64,000 nt of DNA. Origin: Terribacillus saccharophilus. GTDB taxonomy: Bacteria > Bacillota > Bacilli > Bacillales > Amphibacillaceae. Positions 35,704 to 45,760 of the stretch are shown one piece after another. The translations under genes and the position numbers were made by a program. Location of the stretch: assembly GCF_002272075.1 (NCBI RefSeq), contig NZ_NPBJ01000004.1:235419-299418 (forward strand), in the 5' to 3' direction. Each line of letters begins with the position of its first letter. Position 1 is the stretch's first letter. The notes below the pieces were generated by a model. It was not told the DNA's origin and made no database searches. It worked only from the letters and a program-made list of their open reading frames with translations.

Positions 35704-36614
35704 GCGTTTGCACCTGCTGGGCTGGCTGTTTCCAACACTGCTTGTACTACGCCAGGGGACATCCCCTTCTTCAAAATGACGATACGTTCAAACACTTCTT
35801 GTTCAAATAGGGGCCTTAAGGAAGGACGATGACGAATGGAATCTAAGCTGTCTCCATGAACACTGCAAACGATCTTTACACCTGCATGCAAGGCTTCCAA
35901 CAGCGCCTGGACATCACGTTCGCTTCCAATCTCGTCAGCCACTATCACATCAGGAGACATCGATCGAATCAGCATCATCAATCCTTCTGCTTTTGGACAG
36001 GCATCCATGATATCTGTCCTTTTTCCAAGATCATGTTGCGGAATGCCATTGATGCTGCCTCCAATTTCAGAGCGTTCGTCAACGACTGCTGTCTTCATCG
36101 CTTTATATTGCTGCCAGCCTGTGGATAGAGAACGAACAATATCCCGAAGAATGGTCGTTTTACCGGACTTCGGCGGTCCTATGATAAGCGTGTGGTGACA
36201 AGTGCCGTCAGGCTTGTACAAGGAAGACATAATTCTACTCGCTGCTCCTGGTCTGGCCTTCGCAATTCTTATATTGAAGGAGGATATATGCTTGAGAGCC
36301 TTGACGACACCGCCCTCTGTATTAACTTGTCCGCTCAAACCGACTCGATGGCCTCCTGCAATGGTGATATAGCCTTCTCGTAATTCATTTTCAAGTGCAT
36401 ATAAAGAAAAATCACTCAATTGATTCAGCATAAACCGAGCATCCGCAGCCTCCATTAGCGATGCTTCTATCCATTCGGTTCTGTCATCGAAGCAGAGCTC
36501 AAGTTGCTGGTTCGTCCGACAGCGAATTTCCTGCAGCTTATCCCATCGTCCTCCTACTTTTTCTGACAATAGTGCTTGTAAAGGCGGTCGAAACAATTTC
36601 TGGATTTCCTTCAT
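35700..36614 (-). CDS. spoIIIAA: Stage III sporulation protein AA, ATPase
   Basis: Product of 304 residues, a secretion-type ATPase. Walker A is IIGPPKSGKTT near residue 143, Walker B is VIVADEIGSERD, and GGHRVGLSGQVN is the family motif. It is the only ATPase of the complex and probably powers channel assembly or transport into the forespore. First gene of the operon, preceded by a sigma-E promoter. Confidence 0.97.
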   Translation of the reverse strand: MKEIQKLFRPPLQALLSEKVGGRWDKLQEIRCRTNQQLELCFDDRTEWIEASLMEAADARFMLNQLSDFSLYALENELREGYITIAGGHRVGLSGQVNTEGGVVKALKHISSFNIRIAKARPGAASRIMSSLYKPDGTCHHTLIIGPPKSGKTTILRDIVRSLSTGWQQYKAMKTAVVDERSEIGGSINGIPQHDLGKRTDIMDACPKAEGLMMLIRSMSPDVIVADEIGSERDVQALLEALHAGVKIVCSVHGDSLDSIRHRPSLRPLFEQEVFERIVILKKGMSPGVVQAVLETASPAGANA

Positions 36615-36658
36615 TCTTGCTCACCTCTAACTTCGATTGGACATGTTGTCCATACTGT

Positions 36659-36686
36659 AATGTATGTGCCTCGGGTTTGTTTATGC
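36659..36686 (-). promoter_or_regulatory. Sigma-E promoter of the spoIIIA operon
   Basis: Minus strand GCATAAA, 13 bases, CATACATT. The -10 matches the sigma-E consensus CATACAHT fully and the -35 matches the GNATANNT-like element well. It ends about 45 bases before the spoIIIAA start, consistent with mother-cell expression. Confidence 0.75.
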
Positions 36687-36727
36687 ACAAAAAAAGAGCC
36701 TCTTCCCATATGGGGAAGAGGCTCTTT
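36686..36727 (-). terminator. Intrinsic terminator after efp
   Basis: AAAGAGCCTCTTCCC pairs with GGGAAGAGGCTCTTT around a 4-base loop, followed on the minus strand by seven Ts. Its T tract touches the sigma-E -35 element. Confidence 0.9.
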
Positions 36728-36734
36728 AGATAGC

Positions 36735-37292
36735 TTATGCGCGGGAAACGTATTTCCCGTCAGAAGTGTTTATAAGCAATACATCACCTTCATTAATGAA
36801 GAATGGTACTTGCACACTCAAGCCAGTTTCAACGATAGCAGGTTTCGTACCGCCGCTAGCAGTGTCACCTTTGATGCCTGGCTCTGTTTCTACTACTTTC
36901 AATTCTACGTTATTCGGAAGATCCACACCGAGTGTCTCGCCCCCGAAAGTCATAACGCTGATTTCCATGTTTTCTTTTAGGAATTTCAGTTCATATTCGA
37001 TCTGTGCTGTCTGAAGCTCTAGTTGATCGTATGTGTCTGTGTCCATAAACGTATGTGTTTCACCTGAAGCATAAAGATATTGCATCTTTTTATGTTCAAT
37101 ATGTGCACGAGAAACTTTCTCACCGGCACGGAATGTTTTTTCCTGGATGTTACCGTTACGTAAATTACGCAGCTTAGAACGTACGAATGCCGCACCTTTA
37201 CCAGGTTTTACGTGCTGGAAATCGATAACCTGCCAAAGGCCATTATCTACTTCAATTGTTAGGCCCGTACGAAAATCGTTTACTGAAATCAT
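36735..37292 (-). CDS. efp: Elongation factor P
   Basis: Product of 185 residues with three beta-barrel domains. The modification loop is [12 protein letters not shown], with a lysine at the tip (K32 position), and the C-terminal signature is [29 protein letters not shown]. It rescues ribosomes stalled at polyproline. It follows papA by 25 bases, as in B. subtilis. Confidence 0.98.
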   Translation of the reverse strand: MISVNDFRTGLTIEVDNGLWQVIDFQHVKPGKGAAFVRSKLRNLRNGNIQEKTFRAGEKVSRAHIEHKKMQYLYASGETHTFMDTDTYDQLELQTAQIEYELKFLKENMEISVMTFGGETLGVDLPNNVELKVVETEPGIKGDTASGGTKPAIVETGLSVQVPFFINEGDVLLINTSDGKYVSRA

Positions 37293-37317
37293 TGTTTTCC
37301 TCCTTCGAAAACGGCTG

Positions 37318-38379
37318 TTACAAAGTAATTAAATCTTTAGTGGAGAACGTCAGGCGTTCACTGCCATCAGCTGTCAGCACAAGATCATCCTCAATTCGGC
37401 ATCCGCCTACTTCCGGTATGTAGATCCCCGGCTCTACTGTAACAACCATTCCCGGCTTCAATACCGTATCGGAGCGGAAGGATAGAGCCGGTGATTCGTG
37501 TACATCCATACCAAGACCATGTCCGGTAGAATGTCCGAAGTATTGGCCATAGCCTTTTTCATTGATATAGTCTCGTGTCAGTGCATCGGCTTCCTTACCA
37601 GTAATACCCGGTTTGACGCCTGCTACTCCTCGAAGATTCGCCTCTAGTACTATATCATAAATCTCACGTAATTTGTCACTTATCTCCCCTACTGCGAAAG
37701 TTCGGGTGATATCCGAGCAATATCCATTGTAAAGGGCACCATAATCAAGTGTGACCAATTCACCCTTCTGAATCTCCTTATCAGAAGCTACACCGTGCGG
37801 TAATGCGGAACGGTAACCAGAAGCGACGATGGTATCGAAGCTAGACTGTGTCGCACCCTGCTTGCGCATAAAGAACTCAAGCTCATTGGATACTTCGATT
37901 TCCTTCATGCCTGGCTTCACGAAAGTAAGGATATGTGTGTATGCTGCATCAGCAATCTCGGCAGCGGTCTTCATGATAGCAAGCTCCGCCTCTGATTTAA
38001 TCAGACGCAGCTCCTCAATCAGGCCCGATGCTGGGATAAGGTCTGCGTGTACAGCATTCTGGAACTGTTGGTACAGTGCGAAAGTAACATCCTCATGCTC
38101 GAATCCAGCTTGCTGAGCACCTTCTTTAAGAAGCTGTGCAGCCGCTTCCTGGATGATGGACTGTTTGTGCTCGATGATTTCAAAATCAGGTGCTTGTTCT
38201 GTTGCTTGCTCTATATAACGGAAATCAGTAATGAATAACTGCTTAGATTTAGTAATGATAAGCAATCCAGCACTTCCTGTAAAACCTGATATGTATCGGC
38301 GATTCTGAGCACTCGTTACGATGAATGCGTCCAATTTTTTCTTTTCCATTAAAGCACGTAATTTCTCTATTTTCTCCAT
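37318..38379 (-). CDS. papA: Xaa-Pro aminopeptidase (M24)
   Basis: Product of 353 residues. An N-terminal creatinase-like domain (1-125) precedes a pita-bread peptidase domain. The metal ligands lie in [52 protein letters not shown] and RIEDDLVL. It removes N-terminal residues before proline. Located between aroQ and efp. Confidence 0.96.
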   Translation of the reverse strand: MEKIEKLRALMEKKKLDAFIVTSAQNRRYISGFTGSAGLLIITKSKQLFITDFRYIEQATEQAPDFEIIEHKQSIIQEAAAQLLKEGAQQAGFEHEDVTFALYQQFQNAVHADLIPASGLIEELRLIKSEAELAIMKTAAEIADAAYTHILTFVKPGMKEIEVSNELEFFMRKQGATQSSFDTIVASGYRSALPHGVASDKEIQKGELVTLDYGALYNGYCSDITRTFAVGEISDKLREIYDIVLEANLRGVAGVKPGITGKEADALTRDYINEKGYGQYFGHSTGHGLGMDVHESPALSFRSDTVLKPGMVVTVEPGIYIPEVGGCRIEDDLVLTADGSERLTFSTKDLITL

Positions 38380-38397
38380 CTGTTTCTTCCTCTCCCT

Positions 38398-38835
38398 TTA
38401 TTTCTCCAGCAGTGCTAAAGCTGCATATCGGTAGCCTTTAATCCCCAGACCAACGACCTGCCCCTTACATACGGATGCCAGCATCGAATGATGACGAAAT
38501 TCCTCCCGGGTATGGATATTGGATATATGTACTTCCAGAACCGGAATCGGGACACTGGCAATTGCATCCCTGATTGCGATGCTAGTATGCGTATAAGCGG
38601 CAGCATTCAGGATGATACCGCTGCATGTACGGCCAGCCTCTTGTATCTTATCCACCATTGCACCTTCATGATTTGACTGAAAGTCATCCAGTTCATATCC
38701 GAAGCTATCTGTCACTTTCTTAACTTCAGCTACCACATCGGCCAGCGTATGACTTCCGTAAATACCGGGCTCTCTCGTTCCGAGCAAGTTTAAATTTGGT
38801 CCATTGATCAACATTAAGCGATTCACGTTCTTCAT
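38398..38835 (-). CDS. aroQ: 3-dehydroquinate dehydratase, type II
   Basis: Product of 145 residues. The type II signature LINGPNLNLLGTREPGIYG holds the catalytic arginine and tyrosine, and the catalytic histidine motif is LNAAAYTHTSIAIRDA. HISNIHTREEFRHHSM follows near residue 100. It makes 3-dehydroshikimate in the aromatic pathway. First gene of the aroQ-papA-efp set. Confidence 0.97.
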   Translation of the reverse strand: MKNVNRLMLINGPNLNLLGTREPGIYGSHTLADVVAEVKKVTDSFGYELDDFQSNHEGAMVDKIQEAGRTCSGIILNAAAYTHTSIAIRDAIASVPIPVLEVHISNIHTREEFRHHSMLASVCKGQVVGLGIKGYRYAALALLEK

Positions 38836-38910
38836 CCTTTGGTTACATTATTTTAACTTTCACATAGTGTAACATAAGACGAAGCCTTTGTGATTGAAAA
38901 TTCGAAATGC

Positions 38911-39387
38911 TTAATTATCCTGGTATGCTTCGCTTTGTTGGTATTCAAAGTTTATGCTGTATCCGATAAATACAGCATAAAGCAAATACAAGCACATTGT
39001 CGTGATATTTGCATTCCGATCTGCTTGGAAAGCACTATCTACTCCATGGATAACCGGGGCCAGCACTAATTGGACAAGGACCCAGAGCACAGCACCGAAG
39101 ATCAGGCTGGGCAGCATGCCTTGCTGTTTCTTCAAGAATAGGAAATACAGGTAAGCGATTAAAATGGATAGAATCCCGACTAGGAATATGCTAATTAGCT
39201 CTGCCACCCATGTCTGTGCCCAAGGCATCCAAACCCAGGAACGGAGGACGAAATCCGCCACAGACAAATCGGTGAAATGAAAGAAGTACGCTACCCATGC
39301 GAGAGCTGACCAAAGCACGCCGCCGACGAATCCGGTCACAACGGCACTTCTATTAAAACGTGATGCAGTTTTCCGATTTTGCTGCAT
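38911..39387 (-). CDS. yqhR: YqhR family membrane protein
   Basis: About 158 residues with four hydrophobic segments: VVTGFVGGVLWSALAWVAYF, LISIFLVGILSILIAYLYFLF, LIFGAVLWVLVQLVLAPVI and MCLYLLYAVFIGYSI. It matches the YqhR family in size and position beside yqhQ and aroQ. Function unknown. The start at 39,387 follows GAGGTGAG; an earlier in-frame ATG lacks a ribosome site. Confidence 0.85.
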   Translation of the reverse strand: MQQNRKTASRFNRSAVVTGFVGGVLWSALAWVAYFFHFTDLSVADFVLRSWVWMPWAQTWVAELISIFLVGILSILIAYLYFLFLKKQQGMLPSLIFGAVLWVLVQLVLAPVIHGVDSAFQADRNANITTMCLYLLYAVFIGYSINFEYQQSEAYQDN

Positions 39388-39506
39388 AAAACTCACCTCA
39401 ATACGTAGCATGCCTTGATTATACGATTTTAATCACAGATCCCATCTAGTGTTATCTGTATTTTTTTAGTAAAATAGAAGGAAATCGAAACGAGGCTGGT
39501 GAAATA

Positions 39507-40451
39507 ATGTCAGATAAACAAACCAATACCTATGGCGGGCAAGCCGTCATTGAAGGTGTCATGTTTGCGGGAAAAAACAGCTTCGTTACAGCCGTTCGCA
39601 GAAATGACGAGAGCATTGACTACTTAACCGTCGAACGCCAAGACAATCCGAAACTATCCAAGCTGAAAAAGATACCTATACTGCGAGGGATCGCAGCGAT
39701 TATACACGCCAGCGCTAATGGTACAAAGCATCTAAATTTTTCCTCAGAACGTTATGGGGTCAATCCGGAGGACGATGCTCAGATTGTTCCAGAAGAGAAG
39801 AAATCAAAGCTGGCGATGATTATCGGTATCGGTGCTGTTGGAGTACTATCCTTCATTTTCGGAAAATTGATTTTTACACTAACTCCTGCACTTGTCGCCG
39901 ATTTCTTCGACAAGTGGCTTCCTTCCAGATTCGAACAGGTTGCACTGGAAGGTTTCCTGAAGCTTATTTTGCTTCTCGCATATGTTTATCTTGTTTCCCT
40001 TACACCATTGATCAAGCGGGTATTCCAATATCACGGTGCTGAACATAAGGTCATCAACTGTTACGAAAACGGCCTGCCGCTTACGGTAGAGAATGTCCAG
40101 AAACAATCTCGTCTTCATTATCGATGCGGATCGAGCTTTATGCTGTTTACTGTCATAGTCGGCGTGATCGTGTATATGTTCGTTGCAACAGATCCGCTAT
40201 GGTGGCGTATGGTAAACCGTATCCTGCTCCTGCCGATTGTCATCGGGCTTTCTTTTGAGGTACTTCAGCTGACGAACAAGGTTCGTGATATCCCTGTTCT
40301 TCGCTTCCTCGGCTATCCAGGTCTTTGGCTCCAGCTAGTTACAACAAAAGAGCCCAAGGATGATCAAGTGGAAGTTGCACTGGCTTCTTTCAAAAAAGTG
40401 CTAGAAAATGATTCTGTACAGGTGAATAGTGGTATAAAGATAGTAAGATAA
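39507..40451 (+). CDS. yqhQ: DUF1385 membrane protein YqhQ
   Basis: Product of 314 residues. The family signature YGGQAVIEGVMFAGKNSFVTAVRR lies at the N-terminus, a set of membrane helices spans about 105-250, and YHGAEHKVINCYENGLPLT plus LHYRCGSSFMLF carry the conserved His, Cys and Glu residues that hint at metal binding. Function unknown. It is transcribed away from yqhR. Confidence 0.93.
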   Translation: MSDKQTNTYGGQAVIEGVMFAGKNSFVTAVRRNDESIDYLTVERQDNPKLSKLKKIPILRGIAAIIHASANGTKHLNFSSERYGVNPEDDAQIVPEEKKSKLAMIIGIGAVGVLSFIFGKLIFTLTPALVADFFDKWLPSRFEQVALEGFLKLILLLAYVYLVSLTPLIKRVFQYHGAEHKVINCYENGLPLTVENVQKQSRLHYRCGSSFMLFTVIVGVIVYMFVATDPLWWRMVNRILLLPIVIGLSFEVLQLTNKVRDIPVLRFLGYPGLWLQLVTTKEPKDDQVEVALASFKKVLENDSVQVNSGIKIVR

Positions 40452-40494
40452 AGAAACCATGTCACCATCAAGGCATGGAAAGGAGGAAAATGGG

Positions 40495-40917
40495 TTGCGT
40501 AGATCTGGGTCTTCCATCATCGTCTTTGTTTTGATTGGCCTTGCTGTTATCGGTGTCAGCATGCAGCTCGTGACAAATCCAGGAGCATTCTTCCAAAATG
40601 TGCTTGTTTGGATCGGAGGTGCCGTTCTTTTCGGTGCATTGCTTTATTTTATACTTACACGCATGCGTGGCCGTAATGCTTCAGCTGGGAGCGGCAGCAG
40701 CAGCGATATGCAGAAATATAAGAAAGCTGTAAAGCAATCCAAACAGAAATACAAACAGCCCAAAGCCCGCCCTGTCAACAAACCAGCGAAACAAGCTGCT
40801 AGCATTAAGAAAGCTTCCGTTGCTAGAAAAAAACGAACGGTTAAAGATCGGTCTGGCGGTCCACAGCTTCGTGTCATTGAAGGCAATAAACAGAAACGGA
40901 AAAAGTCGAGCATCTGA
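40495..40917 (+). CDS. yqhP: YqhP-like small membrane protein with basic tail
   Basis: About 140 residues. Two membrane helices (about 5-22 and 32-52) are followed by a strongly basic tail of 70 residues rich in Lys, Gln and Ala, ending in RKKRTVKDRSGGPQLRVIEG. The start is a TTG at 40,495, 8-9 bases after AAAGGAGG; the ATG at 40,459 has no ribosome site. Position after yqhQ matches yqhP of B. subtilis. The basic tail could bind nucleic acid or anionic polymer; not known. Confidence 0.78.
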   Translation: MRRSGSSIIVFVLIGLAVIGVSMQLVTNPGAFFQNVLVWIGGAVLFGALLYFILTRMRGRNASAGSGSSSDMQKYKKAVKQSKQKYKQPKARPVNKPAKQAASIKKASVARKKRTVKDRSGGPQLRVIEGNKQKRKKSSI

Positions 40918-40932
40918 TGCCCGACTTTTTTT
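40901..40932. terminator. Bidirectional terminator between yqhP and yqhO
   Basis: AAAAAGTCG, GCATC, loop, GATGC, CGACTTTTTTT. The stem overlaps both stop codons of the convergent genes. Confidence 0.75.
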
Positions 40933-41818
40933 ATGGCCAGCGTTTTAGGAAGTGCTCTGCCTTCTCTCGGCCCCCTGTTATCAGTTTCTCCTTTTCTATA
41001 GCCGATATATTGAAATCGGCCATTCCGATGTCCTCTACCGGAATAAAGATGATATCCCTTGCTGTTTCCTGATTTATGTGGCGCATATCATGTGCTACCT
41101 TCATCGTTTTAAAAAGCGCATAAAACAAATCAAAAGATTGGTGGACTTTTTGAACCGGAATTTTTTGTACTGCTTCACTTAGCTTCATACCTAAGATCGG
41201 GCGTCTTAATAGACGTTCATCTCCATCCAGCGTCCAGATTGGGAAGTTACTTAACAATCCGCCATCCAGCAGCAGACTTCTTTTTCGGTTGCTGTATAGC
41301 AGCTTAGCCGGCATGAATATGTACGGAATACCTGCGCTCATCCTGATGGCCCGTGCTACTGGGAAACTTCCACCATCGATACCATATGTCTCAGCTAAAT
41401 CATCCGGAAAAACGATTAAGCGTCCCAAGGTTACATCTGCGGCAATCACTTTCAATGTTCTTGGCTTCAAATCTTGAAAGGTATATACCTGCTTTTTTGC
41501 CAATGCTTCATAAAGCCAGCGTTCCAACGCATTCCCCTTGTACAGCCCCATCTTGAAATAAAGCGTCAGCCAGTTGGCAAAAGGAATATACCTCGTAAGC
41601 TTAATAGGATCAGTGAATTTACTGATATCTGTTTCCTGTAATAATGCCTCCATTTCTTTTCCGCTATATCCCGCTGCCAGCAAACCGGCGACAATAGCAC
41701 CAGCAGAGGTGCCCGCTACATTTTCAAACTCATACTTCTCCTTCTCCACAGCCTGAATAGCACCGATGAAGGCGAAAGCCTTCACCCCCCCACCTGAGAA
41801 AACGCCGTCTATTTTCAT
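40931..41818 (-). CDS. yqhO: Patatin-like phospholipase family protein YqhO
   Basis: About 295 residues. It has the patatin oxyanion loop FSGGGVKAFAFIGA, the nucleophile elbow GTSAGAIVAG and the catalytic aspartate motif LLDGGLLSNFPI. Such proteins are serine acyl hydrolases; the substrate is not known. The start at 41,818 lies 7 bases after GGAG. Confidence 0.92.
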   Translation of the reverse strand: MKIDGVFSGGGVKAFAFIGAIQAVEKEKYEFENVAGTSAGAIVAGLLAAGYSGKEMEALLQETDISKFTDPIKLTRYIPFANWLTLYFKMGLYKGNALERWLYEALAKKQVYTFQDLKPRTLKVIAADVTLGRLIVFPDDLAETYGIDGGSFPVARAIRMSAGIPYIFMPAKLLYSNRKRSLLLDGGLLSNFPIWTLDGDERLLRRPILGMKLSEAVQKIPVQKVHQSFDLFYALFKTMKVAHDMRHINQETARDIIFIPVEDIGMADFNISAIEKEKLITGGREKAEHFLKRWP

Positions 41819-41874
41819 AAGCACACTCCATGATGACTTTTTATTATACCTAATCAGGAAAGTGCTCCTTTAGA

Positions 41875-41902
41875 ACAAAAAAACCATCCAAATGGATGGT
41901 TT
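41875..41902 (-). terminator. Intrinsic terminator after mntR
   Basis: AAACCATCC pairs with GGATGGTTT around a 4-base loop, followed by seven Ts on the minus strand. Confidence 0.85.
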
Positions 41903-41905
41903 GAG

Positions 41906-42325
41906 TTAAGACTTCTGTTTTTGCTGTATTTTGATTAGCGCTTCTTTTCGTTCATTATCTTCCTGGAAGTACTGAACAAGATTGCCGATCCGCTCGATGG
42001 AATTCCAGCTCATATGATGCTCAATTCCTTCTACATCCTGATAGATATTCTCTTCCTCGACACCGATAATCCGCAGGAAGTCTTCCAAAAGTTTATGCCG
42101 ATAGACAAGCCGTTTGCCGACCTGCTCTCCTTTATCAGTAAGAATCAAGCCACGGTACTTTTCATATTTCAGATATTCATCTTTGTCCAGCTTCTGCACC
42201 ATTTTTGTAACAGAAGACGGATGTACCTGCAGGTTCTCTGCTATATCAGACACACGGGCATATCCCTTTTGTTCCATTAATATGTAAATTTGTTCAATAT
42301 AATCTTCCATGCTCGGTGTAGGCAT
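41906..42325 (-). CDS. mntR: Manganese-responsive repressor MntR
   Basis: About 139 residues when started at 42,325 (GGAGG in front). This numbering places the known metal ligands D8, E11, H77, E99, E102 and H103 exactly, which confirms the start. A winged helix at 5-60 ([22 protein letters not shown]) is followed by the dimerisation domain. It represses manganese importers and activates exporters when Mn(II) is high. Confidence 0.97.
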   Translation of the reverse strand: MPTPSMEDYIEQIYILMEQKGYARVSDIAENLQVHPSSVTKMVQKLDKDEYLKYEKYRGLILTDKGEQVGKRLVYRHKLLEDFLRIIGVEEENIYQDVEGIEHHMSWNSIERIGNLVQYFQEDNERKEALIKIQQKQKS

Positions 42326-42367
42326 AAAATTCCTCCATTCAATCCACTGCAACTTCTACATCTTTAT

Positions 42368-42396
42368 ATGATACACCTTTTCGAGCGGACAAACAA
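42368..42396 (-). promoter_or_regulatory. Sigma-A promoter of mntR
   Basis: Minus strand TTGTTT, 17 bases, TATCAT, about 45 bases before the ATG. Confidence 0.55.
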
Positions 42397-42457
42397 GCCA
42401 ACAAAGTTGAAGCAGGTAAAAAGTGTTACACTTATATGAACGGCTATTAAAAAATCT

Positions 42458-42485
42458 TTGAAAATAAGCGCTTGCTTGCTATAAT
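42458..42485 (+). promoter_or_regulatory. Sigma-A promoter of yqhL
   Basis: TTGAAA, 16 bases, TATAAT, with an upstream TGC giving an extended -10 (TTGCTATAAT). It ends 35 bases before the yqhL ATG. Confidence 0.7.
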
Positions 42486-42519
42486 GTAAGTTGGAGTATC
42501 AGCAGATGGGGGAAATGAC

Positions 42520-42906
42520 ATGGAAGCAGTATTAGTTATCGGAATTGCACTGATTGTATTCATCGCATATAGTGTAATCCGCTATTTCATTCAGAAGAAA
42601 CACCTGAAAACTCTTACAGAGGAAGAATTCAAAGCTGGATACCGTAAAGCACAGCTGATTGATGTTCGTGAACCGAAGGAATTCGATGGCGGACACATTC
42701 TAGGTGCACGAAATATCCCGTTAACCCAGCTTCGCTACCGTTTGGCTGAAATCCGCAAGGACAAGCCCGTTTATATGTATGATCAAAACGGTACACGTAC
42801 TGTTCGTACTGCAGCAATGCTGCATAAAAAAGGCTATCAGGATCTTAATCAGCTTAAAGGCGGTTTCAAAGCCTGGAGCGGTAAGATCAAACGAAAAGGC
42901 GAATAA
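42520..42906 (+). CDS. yqhL: Membrane-anchored rhodanese-like protein without catalytic cysteine
   Basis: Product of 128 residues. A single N-terminal membrane segment (about 3-22) is followed by a rhodanese fold (AQLIDVREPKEFDGGHILGARNIP, then LKGGFKAWSGKIK). The active-site loop reads YMYDQNGTR: D88 stands where active sulfurtransferases have the thiol-accepting cysteine. The protein is therefore probably not a sulfurtransferase as such and may bind a ligand or partner. Position beside mntR and gcvPB matches yqhL. Confidence 0.92.
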   Translation: MEAVLVIGIALIVFIAYSVIRYFIQKKHLKTLTEEEFKAGYRKAQLIDVREPKEFDGGHILGARNIPLTQLRYRLAEIRKDKPVYMYDQNGTRTVRTAAMLHKKGYQDLNQLKGGFKAWSGKIKRKGE

Positions 42907-42942
42907 AAGAGCTTTGCACATGATGTGCAAAGCTCTTTTTTT
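42906..42942. terminator. Bidirectional terminator between yqhL and gcvPB
   Basis: AAAGAGCTTTGCACA pairs with TGTGCAAAGCTCTTT and is followed by TTTTTTT on the plus strand. It separates the convergent genes and touches the last base of the yqhL stop codon. Confidence 0.85.
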
Positions 42943-44404
42943 ATTCTGATATATAGCGAAGAATCGGTTTTCTGGCGGCAGTCGTTTCATCCATTCTGCT
43001 CACTACGGTCGTATGGGGTGCTTCCTGCACGATTTCAGGATGACTTTCAGCATCCGCTGCAATTTCCAGCATCGTATCAATGAAACTATCCAATGTTTCT
43101 TTTGCCTCTGTTTCGGTGGGCTCAATCATCAGTGCCTCTTCCACATTAAGCGGGAAGTAGATGGTCGGTGGATGGTACCCGAAATCAAGCAATCGTTTCG
43201 CGATATCAAGCGTACGGACACCAAGCTTTTTCTGTCTGCGTCCGGAAAGAACGAATTCATGCTTGCAATGCTGTGTGTATGGCAGATCAAATGCTTCACT
43301 CAAGCGACGCATCATGTAATTTGCATTCAGGACAGCATATTCACTTACGCGTTTAAGCCCTTCTGGTCCCATTGTACGGATATACGTATATGCACGAACA
43401 TTGATACCGAAGTTTCCGTAATAAGGTTTCACGCGACCAATTGAGTCTGGACGGTTTTCGTCAAGGATGATTTCATCTCCTTGTCTGCGTACGACAGGCT
43501 TCGGCAGGAATGCTGCAAGCTCCTCCGAAACACCGACAGGGCCAGATCCTGGTCCTCCGCCGCCATGCGGACCAGTGAACGTTTTATGCAAGTTCAAGTG
43601 CACCACATCAAAGCCCATATCTCCAGGTCTTGTATAACCCATGATGGCATTCAGATTCGCACCATCATAATATAATTTGCCGCCTGCTTCATGGACAATC
43701 TTAGCCATCTCCAAAATATCCTTTTCGAACAGACCGAGTGTATTCGGATTCGTAAGCATCAATGCTGCCGTATCTTCTCCAACAACTCGACGCAAATCAT
43801 CCAAGTCTACTAGTCCTTCTTCATTGGATTTCACTGTTACAGATTCGAATCCAGCAACCGTCGCTGAAGCTGGATTCGTACCATGTGCTGAATCCGGCAC
43901 GATAACCTTCGTACGCTGCATCTCTCCATTTTTCTCATGTAGAGCACGGATCATCATAAGTCCAGTCCATTCACCATGAGCTCCTGCTGCAGGCTGCAAG
44001 GAAACCTCGTGCATACCGGTAATTTCCTTCAGTTGCTCCTGAAGATCGAACATAAGCTCTAGTGCACCTTGGGCCGTTTTCGTATCCTGATATGGATGCA
44101 CATGGCTGAATCCTTCCATTCGGATAACATCTTCATTGATTTTCGGATTATACTTCATCGTACAAGAGCCGAGTGGATAGAACCCTGAATCGACGCCGTA
44201 ATTTCTTCTTGATAGAGCTGTATAATGCCTAATGATTTGCAGCTCGCTCAGCTCCGGAAGTTCTGCAGGCTCACTGCGGATATAAGCTGATTCAAAAACT
44301 TCTGAAAGATCCGTTTCTGGAACATCCAGCGGCGGCAAGCTGTAACCTGTCCTGCCTGGTTTCGTTTGTTCGAATAACAATGGGAAATCAGTATTGTTTT
44401 GCAT
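42941..44404 (-). CDS. gcvPB: Glycine dehydrogenase (decarboxylating), subunit 2
   Basis: Product of 487 residues, PLP-dependent. The PLP lysine lies in [22 protein letters not shown], and [14 protein letters not shown] and [18 protein letters not shown] are family signatures. It forms the P-protein with GcvPA and decarboxylates glycine. It overlaps gcvPA by 17 bases. Confidence 0.98.
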   Translation of the reverse strand: MQNNTDFPLLFEQTKPGRTGYSLPPLDVPETDLSEVFESAYIRSEPAELPELSELQIIRHYTALSRRNYGVDSGFYPLGSCTMKYNPKINEDVIRMEGFSHVHPYQDTKTAQGALELMFDLQEQLKEITGMHEVSLQPAAGAHGEWTGLMMIRALHEKNGEMQRTKVIVPDSAHGTNPASATVAGFESVTVKSNEEGLVDLDDLRRVVGEDTAALMLTNPNTLGLFEKDILEMAKIVHEAGGKLYYDGANLNAIMGYTRPGDMGFDVVHLNLHKTFTGPHGGGGPGSGPVGVSEELAAFLPKPVVRRQGDEIILDENRPDSIGRVKPYYGNFGINVRAYTYIRTMGPEGLKRVSEYAVLNANYMMRRLSEAFDLPYTQHCKHEFVLSGRRQKKLGVRTLDIAKRLLDFGYHPPTIYFPLNVEEALMIEPTETEAKETLDSFIDTMLEIAADAESHPEIVQEAPHTTVVSRMDETTAARKPILRYISE

Positions 44405-45746
44405 GGACTGCCGCCACCTCTCTTACGAATGTATCAATCTGTTCTTTTGTGCGCTGCTCCGTCACAGCAACAAGTATGTGGTTCTTCAAACGATCATCCG
44501 TCCGTCCCAAGTGATACCCCCCGATAAACCCTTGTGTAACCAGATGATCATTCAGTGCATCTGCATCGTCTTCTACTTTGATTACCAACTCATTAAAGAA
44601 GGAGCCTTGGAAGATGACTTGCAGCCCGTGTGCTTCAAGCTGCTTTTTCATATAATGCGCTTTTTGAATATTCAAGTGAGCCATTTCTGCTACACCTTTC
44701 TTCCCCAGTGCACTCATCGCCACCGAGGAAGCCAATGCGTTCAACGCCTGATTGGAACAAATATTCGATGTTGCCTTATCTCGGCGGATATGCTGTTCGC
44801 GAGCTTGAAGTGTGAGAACAAAGCCACGTCTGCCTTCTTCATCTTTCGTCTGACCGACAAGTCTTCCCGGCAGTTTGCGCATCAATTTTGCTGAGCTTGC
44901 GAAATAGCCGCAATGTGGTCCGCCAAACTGTGCCGGGATACCGAATACTTGCGTATCACCAACGACAATATCTGCTCCAAAGCTGCCTGGTGGTGTCAAG
45001 AATCCTAGAGCCAATGGATTACTGGAGACAACCATCATCGCTTTCGGCTGTGCATCAATGATGTTACGAATATCGGCTAACGGTTCGACCTGTCCGAAGA
45101 AGTTTGGATATTGCACAATAACACTTGCCGTATCGGCGTCTACTGCTTCTTCCAGTGCTTGTAAATCTGTCAAACCATCCTTATGCGGAACAGTTACAAT
45201 TTCCAAATGCTGTCCTCTTCCGTATGAATCGATCACCTGACGTGATTCAGGATGAACGGCTTCTGATACAACAATTTTCTTCTTCCTCGTTTGACCAGCA
45301 CTTAGTGTCGCTGCCTCTGCAAGTGCAGTTCCGCCATCATACATGGAACTATTTGCTACATCCATTCCTGTCAGCTCGGCAATCATCGTTTGAAACTCAA
45401 AGATTGCCTGCAGCTCGCCTTGAGAAATTTCTGGTTGATACGGCGTGTAAGCTGTATAGAATTCAGATCTGGAGATTACATGATCCACGATCGAAGGGAT
45501 GTAATGATCGTATACACCCGCTCCAAGGAAGGAAGCATGTGTCTTCATCGTCACATTCCGACTTGCCAAAGCTGCAAGTTCCGCTTTCAGTTCACCTTCA
45601 CTTTTCGGCTCTTTGATCTGAAGCGGTCCCTTTAAGCGAACTTCCTCCGGAATATCAGAGAAAAGTTCCTCCGTGTCTTTCACACCTATCGTTTGAAGCA
45701 TTTCTTCTTTGTCTTGCTCAGTCATCGGTAAGTACCTGAAATCCAT
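44388..45746 (-). CDS. gcvPA: Glycine dehydrogenase (decarboxylating), subunit 1
   Basis: Product of 452 residues, the PLP-fold partner subunit. Recognisable stretches are [40 protein letters not shown], and [24 protein letters not shown]. It follows gcvT by 14 bases. Confidence 0.98.
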   Translation of the reverse strand: MDFRYLPMTEQDKEEMLQTIGVKDTEELFSDIPEEVRLKGPLQIKEPKSEGELKAELAALASRNVTMKTHASFLGAGVYDHYIPSIVDHVISRSEFYTAYTPYQPEISQGELQAIFEFQTMIAELTGMDVANSSMYDGGTALAEAATLSAGQTRKKKIVVSEAVHPESRQVIDSYGRGQHLEIVTVPHKDGLTDLQALEEAVDADTASVIVQYPNFFGQVEPLADIRNIIDAQPKAMMVVSSNPLALGFLTPPGSFGADIVVGDTQVFGIPAQFGGPHCGYFASSAKLMRKLPGRLVGQTKDEEGRRGFVLTLQAREQHIRRDKATSNICSNQALNALASSVAMSALGKKGVAEMAHLNIQKAHYMKKQLEAHGLQVIFQGSFFNELVIKVEDDADALNDHLVTQGFIGGYHLGRTDDRLKNHILVAVTEQRTKEQIDTFVREVAAVHAKQY

Positions 45747-45760
45747 GCTGTATCCTCCTT

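Noticed and set aside
39435..39467. ACAGAT/ATCTGT stem followed by seven Ts upstream of yqhQ
   Set aside because: Only six A+T-rich base pairs with a 13-base loop, and no upstream plus-strand gene that would need a terminator. Could be an attenuator but the evidence is too weak.
42464..42479. cre-like ATAAGCGCTTGC inside the yqhL promoter
   Set aside because: Matches only the central part of the consensus; the outer CA/TG halves are absent, and the CG-rich core is common by chance.
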